A stretch of 26,525 bases of DNA, from NCBI GenBank assembly GCA_030374735.1, contig JASCIV010000245.1, forward strand, positions 2,690-29,214. The letters are read 5' to 3'. Positions 17,731 through 24,573 of this stretch are shown here, piece after piece. The stretch's first letter is position 1. Each line of letters begins with the position of its first letter. Both the position numbers and the translations under genes were made by a program. This stretch comes from Gracilaria caudata. Lineage: Eukaryota; Rhodophyta; Florideophyceae; Gracilariales; Gracilariaceae. The notes under the pieces were generated by a model. It did no database searches. It had not been told where the DNA came from and saw nothing but the letters and a program-made list of their open reading frames with translations.

Positions 17731-19548
17731 TCACGGCGCGCGGTTCTTCGTGCACAGGTCCAGCAACCACGTCGACATCACCACGCGCGCGCCGCGCGGC
17801 GGCTCCAGCCTCGCCGGCTGCTCCCGGCGCGCGCTCTTCTTGCCGTCCTCCTCGCGCACGTACATCAGCTGCGGCTCGTGCGCGCCGTGCGCCGCGGCGC
17901 CCTGCACCACCGTGCCGCCGCCCATCTGCACCAGCCTCACCAAGTCGTCCCTCTTCTCGCGCGGCCCGTTGTAGCACGCAAAGCTGAAGCGCAGGTGCGC
18001 GTACACCGACTCCCTATCCGGCGCCCAGCTCAGCGGGTGCAAATGGCGCTCAAACGGCGCCCAATGCGGCAGCGTGTGCGACTCCACGATCCACGTCCAG
18101 CACACAATGCGCGCGCGCGACGCAATCGCCTTGCACAGCTTCATGGTGCGCAGCGGCGTGTCGCTGCGCTCGAAGCACTGGATCACCACGTGCGTCACGC
18201 GTCGGTCCACGTCGTCGCTCATGGTGGTTTTCTTCTTCTTTGCAATCTTGCGTAGCAGCTCGCGATGTCCGTCGCGCAGCCCCGTGTGCGACAGCACCAC
18301 GTTGTTGTGCGTGTCCGCTTTGCGTCGAGGCTGCGTCATCTTGGTGCGCGTGCGCTTCGCGCCGGATGGTGCGTGTGCGCGCGCGGCGGGTGAAACGGCT
18401 TCTGCGCGCGCGCGCTTGCGGGAGGGAGCGCGTGCGCGCTGTGGCGGCGGCGGCGGAGTGGGCGGCGCGTTTGGTTGCGTGCCCGTGCACACGGCGCAGT
18501 TCCAGCTGCCCTGCGGAATGGATCGCAAACCGGAGCACGCGGCGTGCGTACATCGCTCGCAGGAGTCGCACATGAGCAGACGACCTCCCACGCGACAGAT
18601 GTAGCACACATCATCGTGCGCCTTGCACACATTGCCCGCGGGATCACTCAACGCGTGTCGAAACTGGCTGTCATCAATGCGAGGCGCCTCGTGCGCGTGT
18701 TGCGCGCAGTACATCTTGTAGCCGTCCTCCACCAGCACGCAGCCGTCCACCGCGGCGCACGCAAAGTGGTACTTTTTGTGGCACGCCGCCGAACAACACG
18801 GCACAGACGCGCGCGTTCGACCGCACGCCTCGCGCTCACATTGCGCCAAACGCGCGTTCATGACGGTGGGTTCGATGCCGTGAACCACGTCGTCAAGCAG
18901 CCATGTGTGCGGCGTGAACATGGCACAGCTCTCGTGCGCGAAGATGCGCATGTGAGCAAACATGCTGCGCGCCTGTTTGAGCGGCCCAAACTTCACGCAG
19001 CGCGGGAAGAACGACGGGTCCACGCCGCGCGGACACAGCATGCACGTCTCGGGCGGTCCCTGCGTGGTCTGCGCATCACCGTTCTGTTCAATTCGCTGCA
19101 GGCGTAGCTGTTGTTGTCGTTGTACTTCTCGAATACGCTCAAGCGCCGAGCTCAACGCAGCATCAAAGCCATCGTTCACGGCGCGCTGATCAGCGCGTGC
19201 TTCGGTTTGCTGTGCAACACCGCATTCCGCAACGATCTGTTGCAACGCGCGCAGCGTTTGCGCGGCGTGCGCAAACGAAATGAGCGGACTGAGCATGCGT
19301 TTGCCGCTCTTCTGCTTGCACACGGCGCAGCGAACGTCGCGCATGGCCAACATGCGCTTCACGCACGCGGCGCAGAAGATGTGACTGCATTGCAGTTGGT
19401 GCGCGTCGTGCATCACGTCCAGACAGATGGAGCAGGTGAGACTGGCGTTGAGCTTGTGCACCAGCGGCAACAGCGCGCGCAGCTGCTGCGCGGCGTGCTG
19501 CTCGGATGACGCGTCGGCGCGCGTTTCGACGCGCGCTTGGCTGCTCAT
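17731..19548 (-). CDS. BRCA1/BARD1-family protein: RING, extended PHD, extra PHD finger, tandem BRCT
   Basis: The product is 605 residues. The RING (39-77) is a perfect C3HC4: Cys39, 42, 54, His56, Cys59, 62, 74, 77. It is preceded by a helix and followed by a KRMLSPLISFAHAAQTL segment as in BRCA1-type RINGs. An extended PHD (about 169-284) shows CMLC, HESC, a CxxxxC pair, KKYHFAC and a terminal CAQH. A separate canonical C4HC3 PHD finger (315-354; Cys315, 318, 327, 330, His335, Cys338, 351, 354) follows. Two basic NLS-like clusters (PSRKRARAE, KRTRTK) precede two BRCT domains (about 416-502 and 515-603) with VTHVV, an R-T-x-K motif, W483, and a final WLLDLC. Plant BRCA1 and BARD1 have RING, ePHD and tandem BRCT. 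The extra PHD is unusual. Inferred role: a nuclear E3 ligase in DNA repair. I cannot tell BRCA1 from BARD1. Confidence 0.88.
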   Translation of the reverse strand: MSSQARVETRADASSEQHAAQQLRALLPLVHKLNASLTCSICLDVMHDAHQLQCSHIFCAACVKRMLAMRDVRCAVCKQKSGKRMLSPLISFAHAAQTLRALQQIVAECGVAQQTEARADQRAVNDGFDAALSSALERIREVQRQQQLRLQRIEQNGDAQTTQGPPETCMLCPRGVDPSFFPRCVKFGPLKQARSMFAHMRIFAHESCAMFTPHTWLLDDVVHGIEPTVMNARLAQCEREACGRTRASVPCCSAACHKKYHFACAAVDGCVLVEDGYKMYCAQHAHEAPRIDDSQFRHALSDPAGNVCKAHDDVCYICRVGGRLLMCDSCERCTHAACSGLRSIPQGSWNCAVCTGTQPNAPPTPPPPPQRARAPSRKRARAEAVSPAARAHAPSGAKRTRTKMTQPRRKADTHNNVVLSHTGLRDGHRELLRKIAKKKKTTMSDDVDRRVTHVVIQCFERSDTPLRTMKLCKAIASRARIVCWTWIVESHTLPHWAPFERHLHPLSWAPDRESVYAHLRFSFACYNGPREKRDDLVRLVQMGGGTVVQGAAAHGAHEPQLMYVREEDGKKSARREQPARLEPPRGARVVMSTWLLDLCTKNRAP

Positions 19549-19880
19549 TTTCGTTCTTTTTCTTGGTGGCGCGCGTGGGAGGCGCGCGTGGAGGCGGAGG
19601 CGGAGGTGCAGGTGCTGGTGCCCGGGGGGGGAGCGTTTGCGAGGGAGACGGAGGAGGTTTGTGTGGGGGGCAGCGAGCGGCTCGCGCGGCGGGCGAAGGG
19701 TGTGTTTGCCACTTCACCTCAAAAGTCTGGCGCCAAAAAGCAAAAAAAAGGCGCTTCTTTTTGTTTGGCGTTTTGGTGCAGCGTCGACGGCGTTTACCGC
19801 TGCTGTTCAAGTCCAACGCCGCGCGCGGCGAGACAAAAGCAGCGCGAGCACGCGAGCACGCGAGCGCAACACCCGCAGAG
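19549..19880. promoter_or_regulatory. Divergent promoter of the BRCA1/BARD1-like gene and KRR1, with E2F-type site
   Basis: These 332 bases separate two divergent starts. GGCGCCAAA at 19729-19737 (reverse TTTGGCGCC) fits the E2F consensus, about 181 bases before the minus-strand ATG and 144 before KRR1. A second near match, TTTGGCG, is at 19764-19770. A long G run is at about 19624-19631, and A-rich tracts lie at 19735-19748. The open frames crossing it are GC-rich shadows. Confidence 0.45.
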
Positions 19881-19935
19881 ATGAGCGAGCACGCCGCCGC
19901 GCCAGCCGCCTCGGCGCCAACCGCAGCGCCGCCGA

Positions 19936-19966
<31 letters not shown>

Positions 19967-21026
19967 CGGCAGCAGCAAAAACAACAACAAGTACCGCAAG
20001 GACAAGCCCTGGGACCACGCGGGCATCGACCACTGGGCCATCACGCCGTTCGACGCGTCGCAAAGCGCCGGCCCGTTCCTCGAGCAGTCCTCCTTCGCCA
20101 CGCTGTTCCCGCAGTACCGCGAAAAGTACCTGCAACAGGTGTGGAACGCGGTGCAAACCGAGCTGGCAAAGTTCGGCATCGCCGCGCAGCTGGATCTCAT
20201 CGAGGGCTCCATGACGGTGCGCACCACGCGTCGCACCAGCGACCCGTTTGCGATTGTGAAGGCGCGCGATTTGATCAAGCTGCTGGCACGCTCGGTGCCG
20301 CTGGCGCACGCCATAAAGATCATGCGCGACGAGATGAACTGCGACATTGTGAAGATTGGCGGCTTTGTGCACAATAAGGAGCGCTTTGTGAAGCGGCGAC
20401 AGCGACTGATTGGACCGAATGGCAGCACGCTCAAGGCGATTGAGCTGTTGACGGAGTGCTACATTCTGGTGCAGGGTAATACGGTGGCGTGTATGGGCGG
20501 GTACAAGGGACTCAAACAGGCGCGGCGAATCATTGAGGACTGCATGAGAAACGTGCACCCGGTGTATAATATCAAGGCGCTGATGATCAAACGAGAACTG
20601 GCAAAGGACGAACGCCTCAAGGAAGAGAACTGGGATCGCTTTCTGCCCAAATTCAAGCGCAAGAACGTGAAGAAGAAGAACAACAACAAGAGCAACAACA
20701 AGAAGAAGAAAGAGTATGAGGCGTTCCCGCCGCTGCCGCAGCCGTCAAAGATCGACCTGCAGCTCGAATCGGGCGAGTACTTTATGAGCGAACAGTACAA
20801 ACGACGCACGCGCGTGAAGCAACAAAAGCTGCAACGCGAACAAACCAGTGCGCAGCGGCAGCAACAGAGACAACGCGCGTACGTGGCGCCCGACGAGAAC
20901 GCGCTACACCAGCGCACAAAGCGCGCGCGCGAACATGCGCAGCAGCAGCAGGAAGAAGAGGAGGAGGAGAGCGTGCAAAGCGTGGCCAAACGCGTGAAGC
21001 GACAACTCAAACAACAACGACAGTGA
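19881..21026 (+). CDS. KRR1: KRR1 small-subunit processome component (KH-domain ribosome biogenesis factor)
   Basis: The product is 381 residues. Known role: KRR1 is a nucleolar KH protein of the SSU processome required for 18S rRNA maturation and 40S assembly. After an Ala-rich leader (1-30) and an Asn/Lys patch comes DKPWDHAGIDHWAITPF, then SFATLFPQYREKYLQQVW, both highly typical. The first, divergent KH region leads to the second KH with the name-giving motif RFVKRRQRLIGPNGSTLKAI (168-187). TVACMGGYKGLKQARRIIED and HPVYNIKALMIKRELAKD follow, then ENWDRFLPKFKRKNVKKK. The C-terminal third is basic with Gln/Arg and Glu runs. I chose ATG 19881 because the frame's 125 upstream codons (from 19506) are low-complexity, lie in promoter DNA and overlap the 5' end of the divergent gene. 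The stop lies 15 bases from that of the convergent small ORF. Confidence 0.95.
19939..19965 (+). repeat. (CAG)9 trinucleotide tract coding poly-Ala in KRR1
   Basis: Nine CAG units are read in the GCA frame, giving an alanine run near KRR1 residues 21-29. The tract is uninterrupted and therefore likely to vary in length between strains. Confidence 0.95.
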
Positions 21027-21041
21027 AAAGAAGAAGAGCAA

Positions 21042-21308
21042 TCAGCGGTATTGCAGCGCTTGTTGACGTAAATGCGCGACGCGCTGCTCGAAGAGCGCGC
21101 TGAGCTGCTGCTTGCGCCGCGCAATGTGCGCGTTGAGCGCGGCCAGCTGCTGCTGGTGCTGCGCGTCGAGCTCGGCCAGCAGCTTGGCGTGGTGCGCGCG
21201 GTAGTACTCCTCCAGCGTCATCTGCGTCAGCGGCGCCGACGGCGGTGGCGGAGGCGGCATCGACGGCGGTGGCATTGACGACGACGGCGCGGCGCGACGC
21301 GGCATCAC
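21042..21308 (-). CDS. Small hypothetical coiled-coil protein
   Basis: The frame codes for 88 residues. Residues 1-27 are Pro/Ser/Met low complexity (MMPRRAAPSSS, then a proline run). Residues 28-88 form one long amphipathic helix: TLEEYYRAHHAKLLAELDAQ, then repeated Gln/Leu/Ala heptad-like spacing to ALFEQRVAHLRQQALQYR. No family recognised. The helix is coherent and uses all codon positions sensibly, whereas the longer overlapping minus frame (21007-21561) is Ala/Arg-rich and runs into KRR1. Its stop is only 15 bases from the KRR1 stop, so the transcripts must overlap. It could be a subunit of a small helical complex or a chance frame in GC-rich DNA. An internal Met30 start would leave only the helix. 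Confidence 0.45.
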   Translation of the reverse strand: MMPRRAAPSSSMPPPSMPPPPPPSAPLTQMTLEEYYRAHHAKLLAELDAQHQQQLAALNAHIARRKQQLSALFEQRVAHLRQQALQYR

Positions 21309-21627
21309 GCACGGGCTGTGGCGGCGCTCGACGACGACAACGCACGACGTTCAACGCGCGAGCGTGCGACCGGAGAAGCGAGCAACCGCACGAGCGGACG
21401 AACGAGTGAGCGCACGAGCGCGCGCGCCGTTTCAAAACTTCAAAAACGCACAGCAACAACACGTGCCGCCGCGTGGCAACAGTAAAAAAAAAAAGAACAA
21501 GTTGCGAGATATCTCCGCGCGCCGTTGGCGGAAATGAGAACACACGCAGCTCGTCGCACATCCGCCGCCACCGCCGCCACCGCCGCCGCCGCCGCGCTGC
21601 TCGCCAACGTCAGCGCGCCGCCCACAA
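21309..21627. promoter_or_regulatory. Divergent intergenic region upstream of the small ORF and the WCRKC thioredoxin gene
   Basis: These 319 bases are GC-rich, with repeated GAGCG/GAACGAGC words (21355-21420) and an A10-type tract at about 21483-21493. CCGCCGCCAC repeats come just before the thioredoxin start. No TATA box is clear. Confidence 0.4.
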
Positions 21628-22161
21628 ATGAGCGCCTTCACGCCGCCGCTCGCGCCCTCATCGCCGCGCGCCTCGCCTCGCCACGCGCCGCTCTCCGCGC
21701 GTCGCGCGCCGCGCGCCCGTTCCGTGGCGTCGCCGCGCGCCACGCTCGCCTCGCCGCCGTCGCCGCCGTCGCCCTCCCAAACGCCGCCGCCGCCGTTCGC
21801 GCCCGGGCAGCTGCTCACGCCCTCCACGCCCGAGCTGTTCGACGCGCTCGTGCAGCACGCCGCGCAGCAGGACGCCTTACTCGTGCTGCACTTCTCCGCG
21901 GCGTGGTGTCGAAAGTGCGCGTACGTTGGCGCCATGCTCAACAAACAGGCGCCGCTGCATGAGCACGTGTACTTTGCCAAGGTGGACGTGAACAAGACGC
22001 GGCGACTGCCCGCGCAGTTTGGCATTCGCACCGTGCCCACGTTTGTGTTTTTGCGCGACGCGCGTGAGGTGCAGCGCTACGCCGCGGCGCAGAAGCCCGA
22101 CGTGGTGGCGCAGCGACTCAAGTCGTTGCTGGCCACGCTGGGCGCCAGACGTTGCTCTTAA
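21628..22161 (+). CDS. Plastid thioredoxin-like protein with WCRKC active site (TrxL3 type)
   Basis: The product is 177 residues. Residues 1-60 are Ser/Pro/Arg/Ala-rich with no acidic residues, starting MSAFTPPLAP, a plastid-transit-like leader with an early Phe. The thioredoxin fold follows: LLVLHFSAAWCRKCAYVGAM puts the redox motif W93-C94-R-K-C97 after the third strand. Then come VYFAKVDVNKTRRLPAQFGI and RTVPTFVFLRD with the cis-proline at 137. WCRKC replaces the classic WCGPC and is the signature of the plant chloroplast Trx-like 3 proteins (WCRKC1/2), whose targets are poorly known. The positive Arg-Lys pair should shift redox potential and partner choice. Length after transit removal (about 115 residues) is normal for a single Trx domain. 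The stop lies 31 bases from the convergent neighbour. Confidence 0.9.
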   Translation: MSAFTPPLAPSSPRASPRHAPLSARRAPRARSVASPRATLASPPSPPSPSQTPPPPFAPGQLLTPSTPELFDALVQHAAQQDALLVLHFSAAWCRKCAYVGAMLNKQAPLHEHVYFAKVDVNKTRRLPAQFGIRTVPTFVFLRDAREVQRYAAAQKPDVVAQRLKSLLATLGARRCS

Positions 22162-22191
22162 AACCTCACAAAAACGTTTTTCTTGTTGTTC

Positions 22192-22197
22192 TTTATT
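22192..22197 (-). terminator. AATAAA poly(A) signal overlapping a stop codon
   Basis: On the minus strand CAATAAAG spans the last sense codon (CAA), the TAA stop and the next base of the gene ending at 22193. This gives a canonical AATAAA with almost no 3' leader before it. The 3' end would then fall in or near the end of the convergent thioredoxin gene. Confidence 0.55.
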
Positions 22198-22927
22198 GAG
22201 CGCTGTCGCTTGGCGCCGAGTGCTCTTGTTTCATGTCACTCACCGCCTGCTGCACGTTGTCCGCCACTTCCTTCATCTCGCCCGTCGCGCCATCGCCCGC
22301 GCCATCGCCAGCGCCATCGCCGCCGCCCTGCGCAACGCGCTCCCCCTCCGTCTGCACCACGCCCTCATCCCCGCCCTCACCGCCGCCCTCCACACGCTCA
22401 CAACCGCCGCGATAGCGTCCAATCTTAGCCGCCACAAACCTCACCGAACGCACGCTCACCACGCCCAGCGCCGCGCCCATCACCGCGAAGCAACAAACAT
22501 CCCACACACCGCGCGCGTTCATCACGTCCGTCGCATACACGTCATCCACCAGCATCAACCGGCGCACGCGCACCGCCACCAACGCCACGCCCACCGTGGC
22601 GCCCGCGCCCATCGCCACCGCCTCCGCGTCGCACGCGTGCTTCTCCGCCAGTTTGAGCGCGCGCGCCTCGATATCGGCGCGCGACAGTCGCGCAAGCTTG
22701 TACGCGCACAGCGCGGACGCGGCGACCACACCCGTGGCGGCGGCCGCGCCGGATACGCGCGCCACCGCCACTAGCGGCGGCGCGTCGCTCGCGTTGAGCG
22801 TGGATGGCGCGAGCGACAGCGCGGGTAGCGCGATGAGCAGCCCGCTCACGGCGCCCAGCTGCGCGCCCTTGAGCTGCGCGTGCGCCAGCACGCTCACGCT
22901 GGGCTTGAGAATGTCGGCGAGCGTCAT
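22193..22927 (-). CDS. Small multi-pass membrane protein, possibly DUF1757-like
   Basis: The product is 244 residues from ATG 22927. The N-terminus reads MTLADILKPSVSVLAHAQLK, followed by about four Ala/Val/Gly-rich hydrophobic segments: LGAVSGLLIALPALSLAP, a segment with GAAAATGVVAASALCAYKLA, AVAMGAGATVGVALVAV, and VCCFAVMGAALGVVSV. The last 60 residues are Gly/Glu/Asp low complexity with GDGAGDGAGDG repeats, then a short charged helix (MKEVADNVQQAVSDMKQE). The pattern of an N-terminal Lys-Pro-Ser segment and small-residue helices reminds me of the DUF1757 membrane family, but this is from memory and unsure. Location (mitochondrial or other organelle membrane) is not determinable. The frame is open to an ATG at 23053, but the extra 42 residues are Arg-rich and implausible. 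Confidence 0.65.
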   Translation of the reverse strand: MTLADILKPSVSVLAHAQLKGAQLGAVSGLLIALPALSLAPSTLNASDAPPLVAVARVSGAAAATGVVAASALCAYKLARLSRADIEARALKLAEKHACDAEAVAMGAGATVGVALVAVRVRRLMLVDDVYATDVMNARGVWDVCCFAVMGAALGVVSVRSVRFVAAKIGRYRGGCERVEGGGEGGDEGVVQTEGERVAQGGGDGAGDGAGDGATGEMKEVADNVQQAVSDMKQEHSAPSDSAQ

Positions 22928-23268
22928 GCTTTTTTCAGTGTGTACTTTTTGTGCGTGACGGGCACGACGACGACGACGACCACGATCGGGCGGACGGCTG
23001 AAACGGCGCGCGTTTTGCAAAACACACGGCGAAGAGAAAAAACACACACACACGCGAAACGGGCGGCGAGTGTCTTGCGCGCGGGGTTGCGTGCTGCGTG
23101 GTGGTGGGTGGGCTGCTGCGTGTGGGGTGGTGCGCTTTGTGCGTGCGATTGGGGGCGGTGCTCAAAACGGATCGCCACCGAGGCCGCGCGCGCGCCGCAG
23201 CAGTACCTTTGTAGCAACAGGCGGCAGCCAGCAGCGGATGGCGTGCGCGCCGCGTGCTGCGCGCGCGA
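22928..23268. other. Intergenic spacer between the membrane-protein gene and the phosphatase-like gene
   Basis: These 341 bases hold the promoter of the minus-strand membrane-protein gene and the 3' end of the phosphatase-like gene. They include a CGACGACGACGACGACC run (about 22966-22982), a (CA)n tract (about 23040-23054) and a G/T-rich stretch (23095-23155). No TATA box or gene is seen. Confidence 0.4.
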
Positions 23269-23937
23269 TCATTGGCGCGCGTGTAGACGCGCCGTGCCAC
23301 GCACGCCACGTACAGAGAGCTCGCCGCCAGCGCGGGGCGCGCGTGCGTCGTGGTGGTGGTGGTGGTGATCATCATGATCATCGGGCACGTTGACCAGGTC
23401 CACGTCGAACAGCTCCACAAACAGCTCGTGCGCGTAGCGTCGCCGCGCGCCGGCGAAAAGACGATACTCGCATAGCACGCTGGTGAGGTTCCAGTGCTGC
23501 AGCTTGCGCAGACACGCCACCACCACGCCCACGGCGTGCACGCCGCCCACGTCGGCGAGCAGCAGCGGGCGGTTCGGCGCGTGTAACATGGTCTGCAACG
23601 CGTGTTTGACAGCCTCGTCGCAGAGCAGACGCCAGTTGTGCCGCGCGGGCGAGAGATGCAGTTGGATGTCGTGCTCGGCGCAAAACGTGTGTAGCGCACG
23701 TTCGACGCGCTCGTTGCTGAGCACTAGAAGCGTGTTGAGTTGCAGCGTGCGCAGATAGGGTAGATGCTTTGTGGTGGGCAGAGAGGAGCGGTACAGTTGG
23801 TGCTCGATGAGCGCAAAGTTCTCGGGCGGGCTCAGAACGTCGGGCTCCTGCTCCACCGCCGCGCTGCTGCTGCTGCTGCTGCTGCTGCGCGCGCGCGATG
23901 CGGACGGCGCGCTCATGGCGTGCGAACGAACAAACAC
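23269..23937 (-). CDS. PFA-DSP/Oca-family phosphatase fold with degenerate active site (pseudophosphatase)
   Basis: The frame codes for 222 residues (215 from ATG 23916). After a poly-Ser leader, PPENFALIEHQLYRSSLPTT (37-56) is the classic opening of the Siw14/Oca1 (PFA-DSP) family. LRTLQLNTLLVLSNE and LLLADVGGVHAVGVVVACLR (125-144) follow, then KLQHWNLTSVLCEYRLFAGA and ELFVELFD. In active members the P-loop is H-C-x5-R. Here His, Cys and Arg are Ala128, Asp129 and Ala135, so catalysis on phosphotyrosine or inositol pyrophosphate is not expected. The surrounding fold is otherwise well kept, which argues for a living protein with a binding or scaffold role, as proposed for the degenerate Oca proteins of yeast. 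The C-terminus has an Asp-Asp-His and six-His stretch (189-196). The ATG choice is uncertain by seven residues. Confidence 0.82.
   Translation of the reverse strand: MFVRSHAMSAPSASRARSSSSSSSSAAVEQEPDVLSPPENFALIEHQLYRSSLPTTKHLPYLRTLQLNTLLVLSNERVERALHTFCAEHDIQLHLSPARHNWRLLCDEAVKHALQTMLHAPNRPLLLADVGGVHAVGVVVACLRKLQHWNLTSVLCEYRLFAGARRRYAHELFVELFDVDLVNVPDDHDDHHHHHHDARAPRAGGELSVRGVRGTARLHARQ
23863..23888 (-). repeat. (GCT)n/(AGC)n tract coding poly-Ser
   Basis: About eight GCT units on the plus strand read as AGC on the minus strand. They give the serine run near residues 18-25 of the phosphatase-like protein. This is the same trinucleotide as the KRR1 poly-Ala tract, read in another frame. Confidence 0.9.
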
Positions 23938-23964
23938 TCAATAACACACACACACACGCAAGCC

Positions 23965-23970
23965 TTTATT
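23965..23970 (-). terminator. AATAAA poly(A) signal for the secreted Cys-rich gene
   Basis: TTTATT on the plus strand is AATAAA on the minus strand, inside CAAGAATAATAATAAAGG. It lies 107 bases past the stop of the minus-strand gene at 24077, a normal 3' leader length. A (CA)n run follows before the next gene begins at 23937. Confidence 0.6.
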
Positions 23971-24076
23971 ATTATTCTTGTACGCTCGCATGCAGATGCT
24001 CTCATCAGCAGATCGTTCCAGCACAGTTCGCAAGTGGCTAGCAAAGCCACTCACAGCAACACAGCAACGCCACCTC

Positions 24077-24451
24077 CTACACGTACACAGTGTTCTCCTC
24101 ATCGCCGCCACCACCGCCACCAGCCGCCGTCAACGCGCCAAACGAAGAAGCGGCCGCCTGACCGAATCCCGAGTGCACGAACGTCACGCACGCCGCCTTG
24201 GTGTTGCAGCACTTGGCGTCGCGGATGGGCTCGTAGAAGAACACGTGCGGGAACAGCTCGCACTTGGCCGGCTTGACACACCTGGTGTGCTTGGGACAGA
24301 ACACCTGCTCGTCGCACGTGAACTTGGGCGACTTGGGCACCTTCCTGCACTTGTATCCGCAGGGCGGACCGTTTGCGAGTACGCTGGTTGCCAGAAGCAG
24401 CACGGCCATCAGTACGGTTTTCGCGAACATGGTGGTTGCTGTTTGAAACAC
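24077..24451 (-). CDS. Small secreted cysteine-rich protein
   Basis: The frame codes for 124 residues. The signal peptide is clear: from Met8 (ATG 24430), AKTVLMAVLLLATSVLANG ends in a good cleavage site. The mature part has nine cysteines (31, 35, 46, 52, 58, 64, 81, 82, 88). Five-residue gaps recur at 46-52, 52-58, 58-64 and 82-88, and there is a Cys-Cys pair. This suggests a compact disulfide knot with one free or dimer-forming Cys. The tail is Ala/Phe/Gly-rich with six glycines, then DEENTVYV. No family is recognised. Inferred role: extracellular matrix, cell-wall or defence protein. A TATA box 116 bases upstream and an AATAAA 107 bases downstream frame a compact transcription unit, the only one here with both signals. 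Confidence 0.8.
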   Translation of the reverse strand: MFQTATTMFAKTVLMAVLLLATSVLANGPPCGYKCRKVPKSPKFTCDEQVFCPKHTRCVKPAKCELFPHVFFYEPIRDAKCCNTKAACVTFVHSGFGQAAASSFGALTAAGGGGGGDEENTVYV

Positions 24452-24566
24452 GGTGCGGTTGAAGTTTGGTTGTTTTTCGGTGCTTGTGAGAGTCGGGTCG
24501 GGTCGGGTAGGGCGCGTTGAGATGACGCTTCCGCGGGTGTTGCTCCCAGACGCTTGCGGTGATCGC

Positions 24567-24573
24567 TTTTATA
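24567..24573 (-). promoter_or_regulatory. TATA box of the secreted Cys-rich gene
   Basis: The minus strand reads CTATAAAAGC here, a textbook TATA box. It is 116 bases before ATG 24451 (137 before ATG 24430), which would put the transcription start near 24540. It is the only strong TATA box seen in the window. Confidence 0.6.

Noticed and set aside
17107..18255. 382-codon plus-strand frame over the OTU gene and the BRCA1/BARD1-like gene
   Set aside because: Arg/His/Ala-rich shadow crossing two gene boundaries.
19190..20434. 414-codon minus-strand frame across the BRCA1/BARD1-like gene 5' end and KRR1
   Set aside because: It shares bases with the RING-coding region in another frame and with KRR1 antisense, and has long Ala and Pro runs only.
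21007..21561. 184-codon minus-strand frame over the small coiled-coil ORF
   Set aside because: Ala/Arg-rich, runs into the KRR1 coding end, and ends in a hydrophobic run made from KRR1's CAACAACGA repeats. The 88-codon frame is more coherent.
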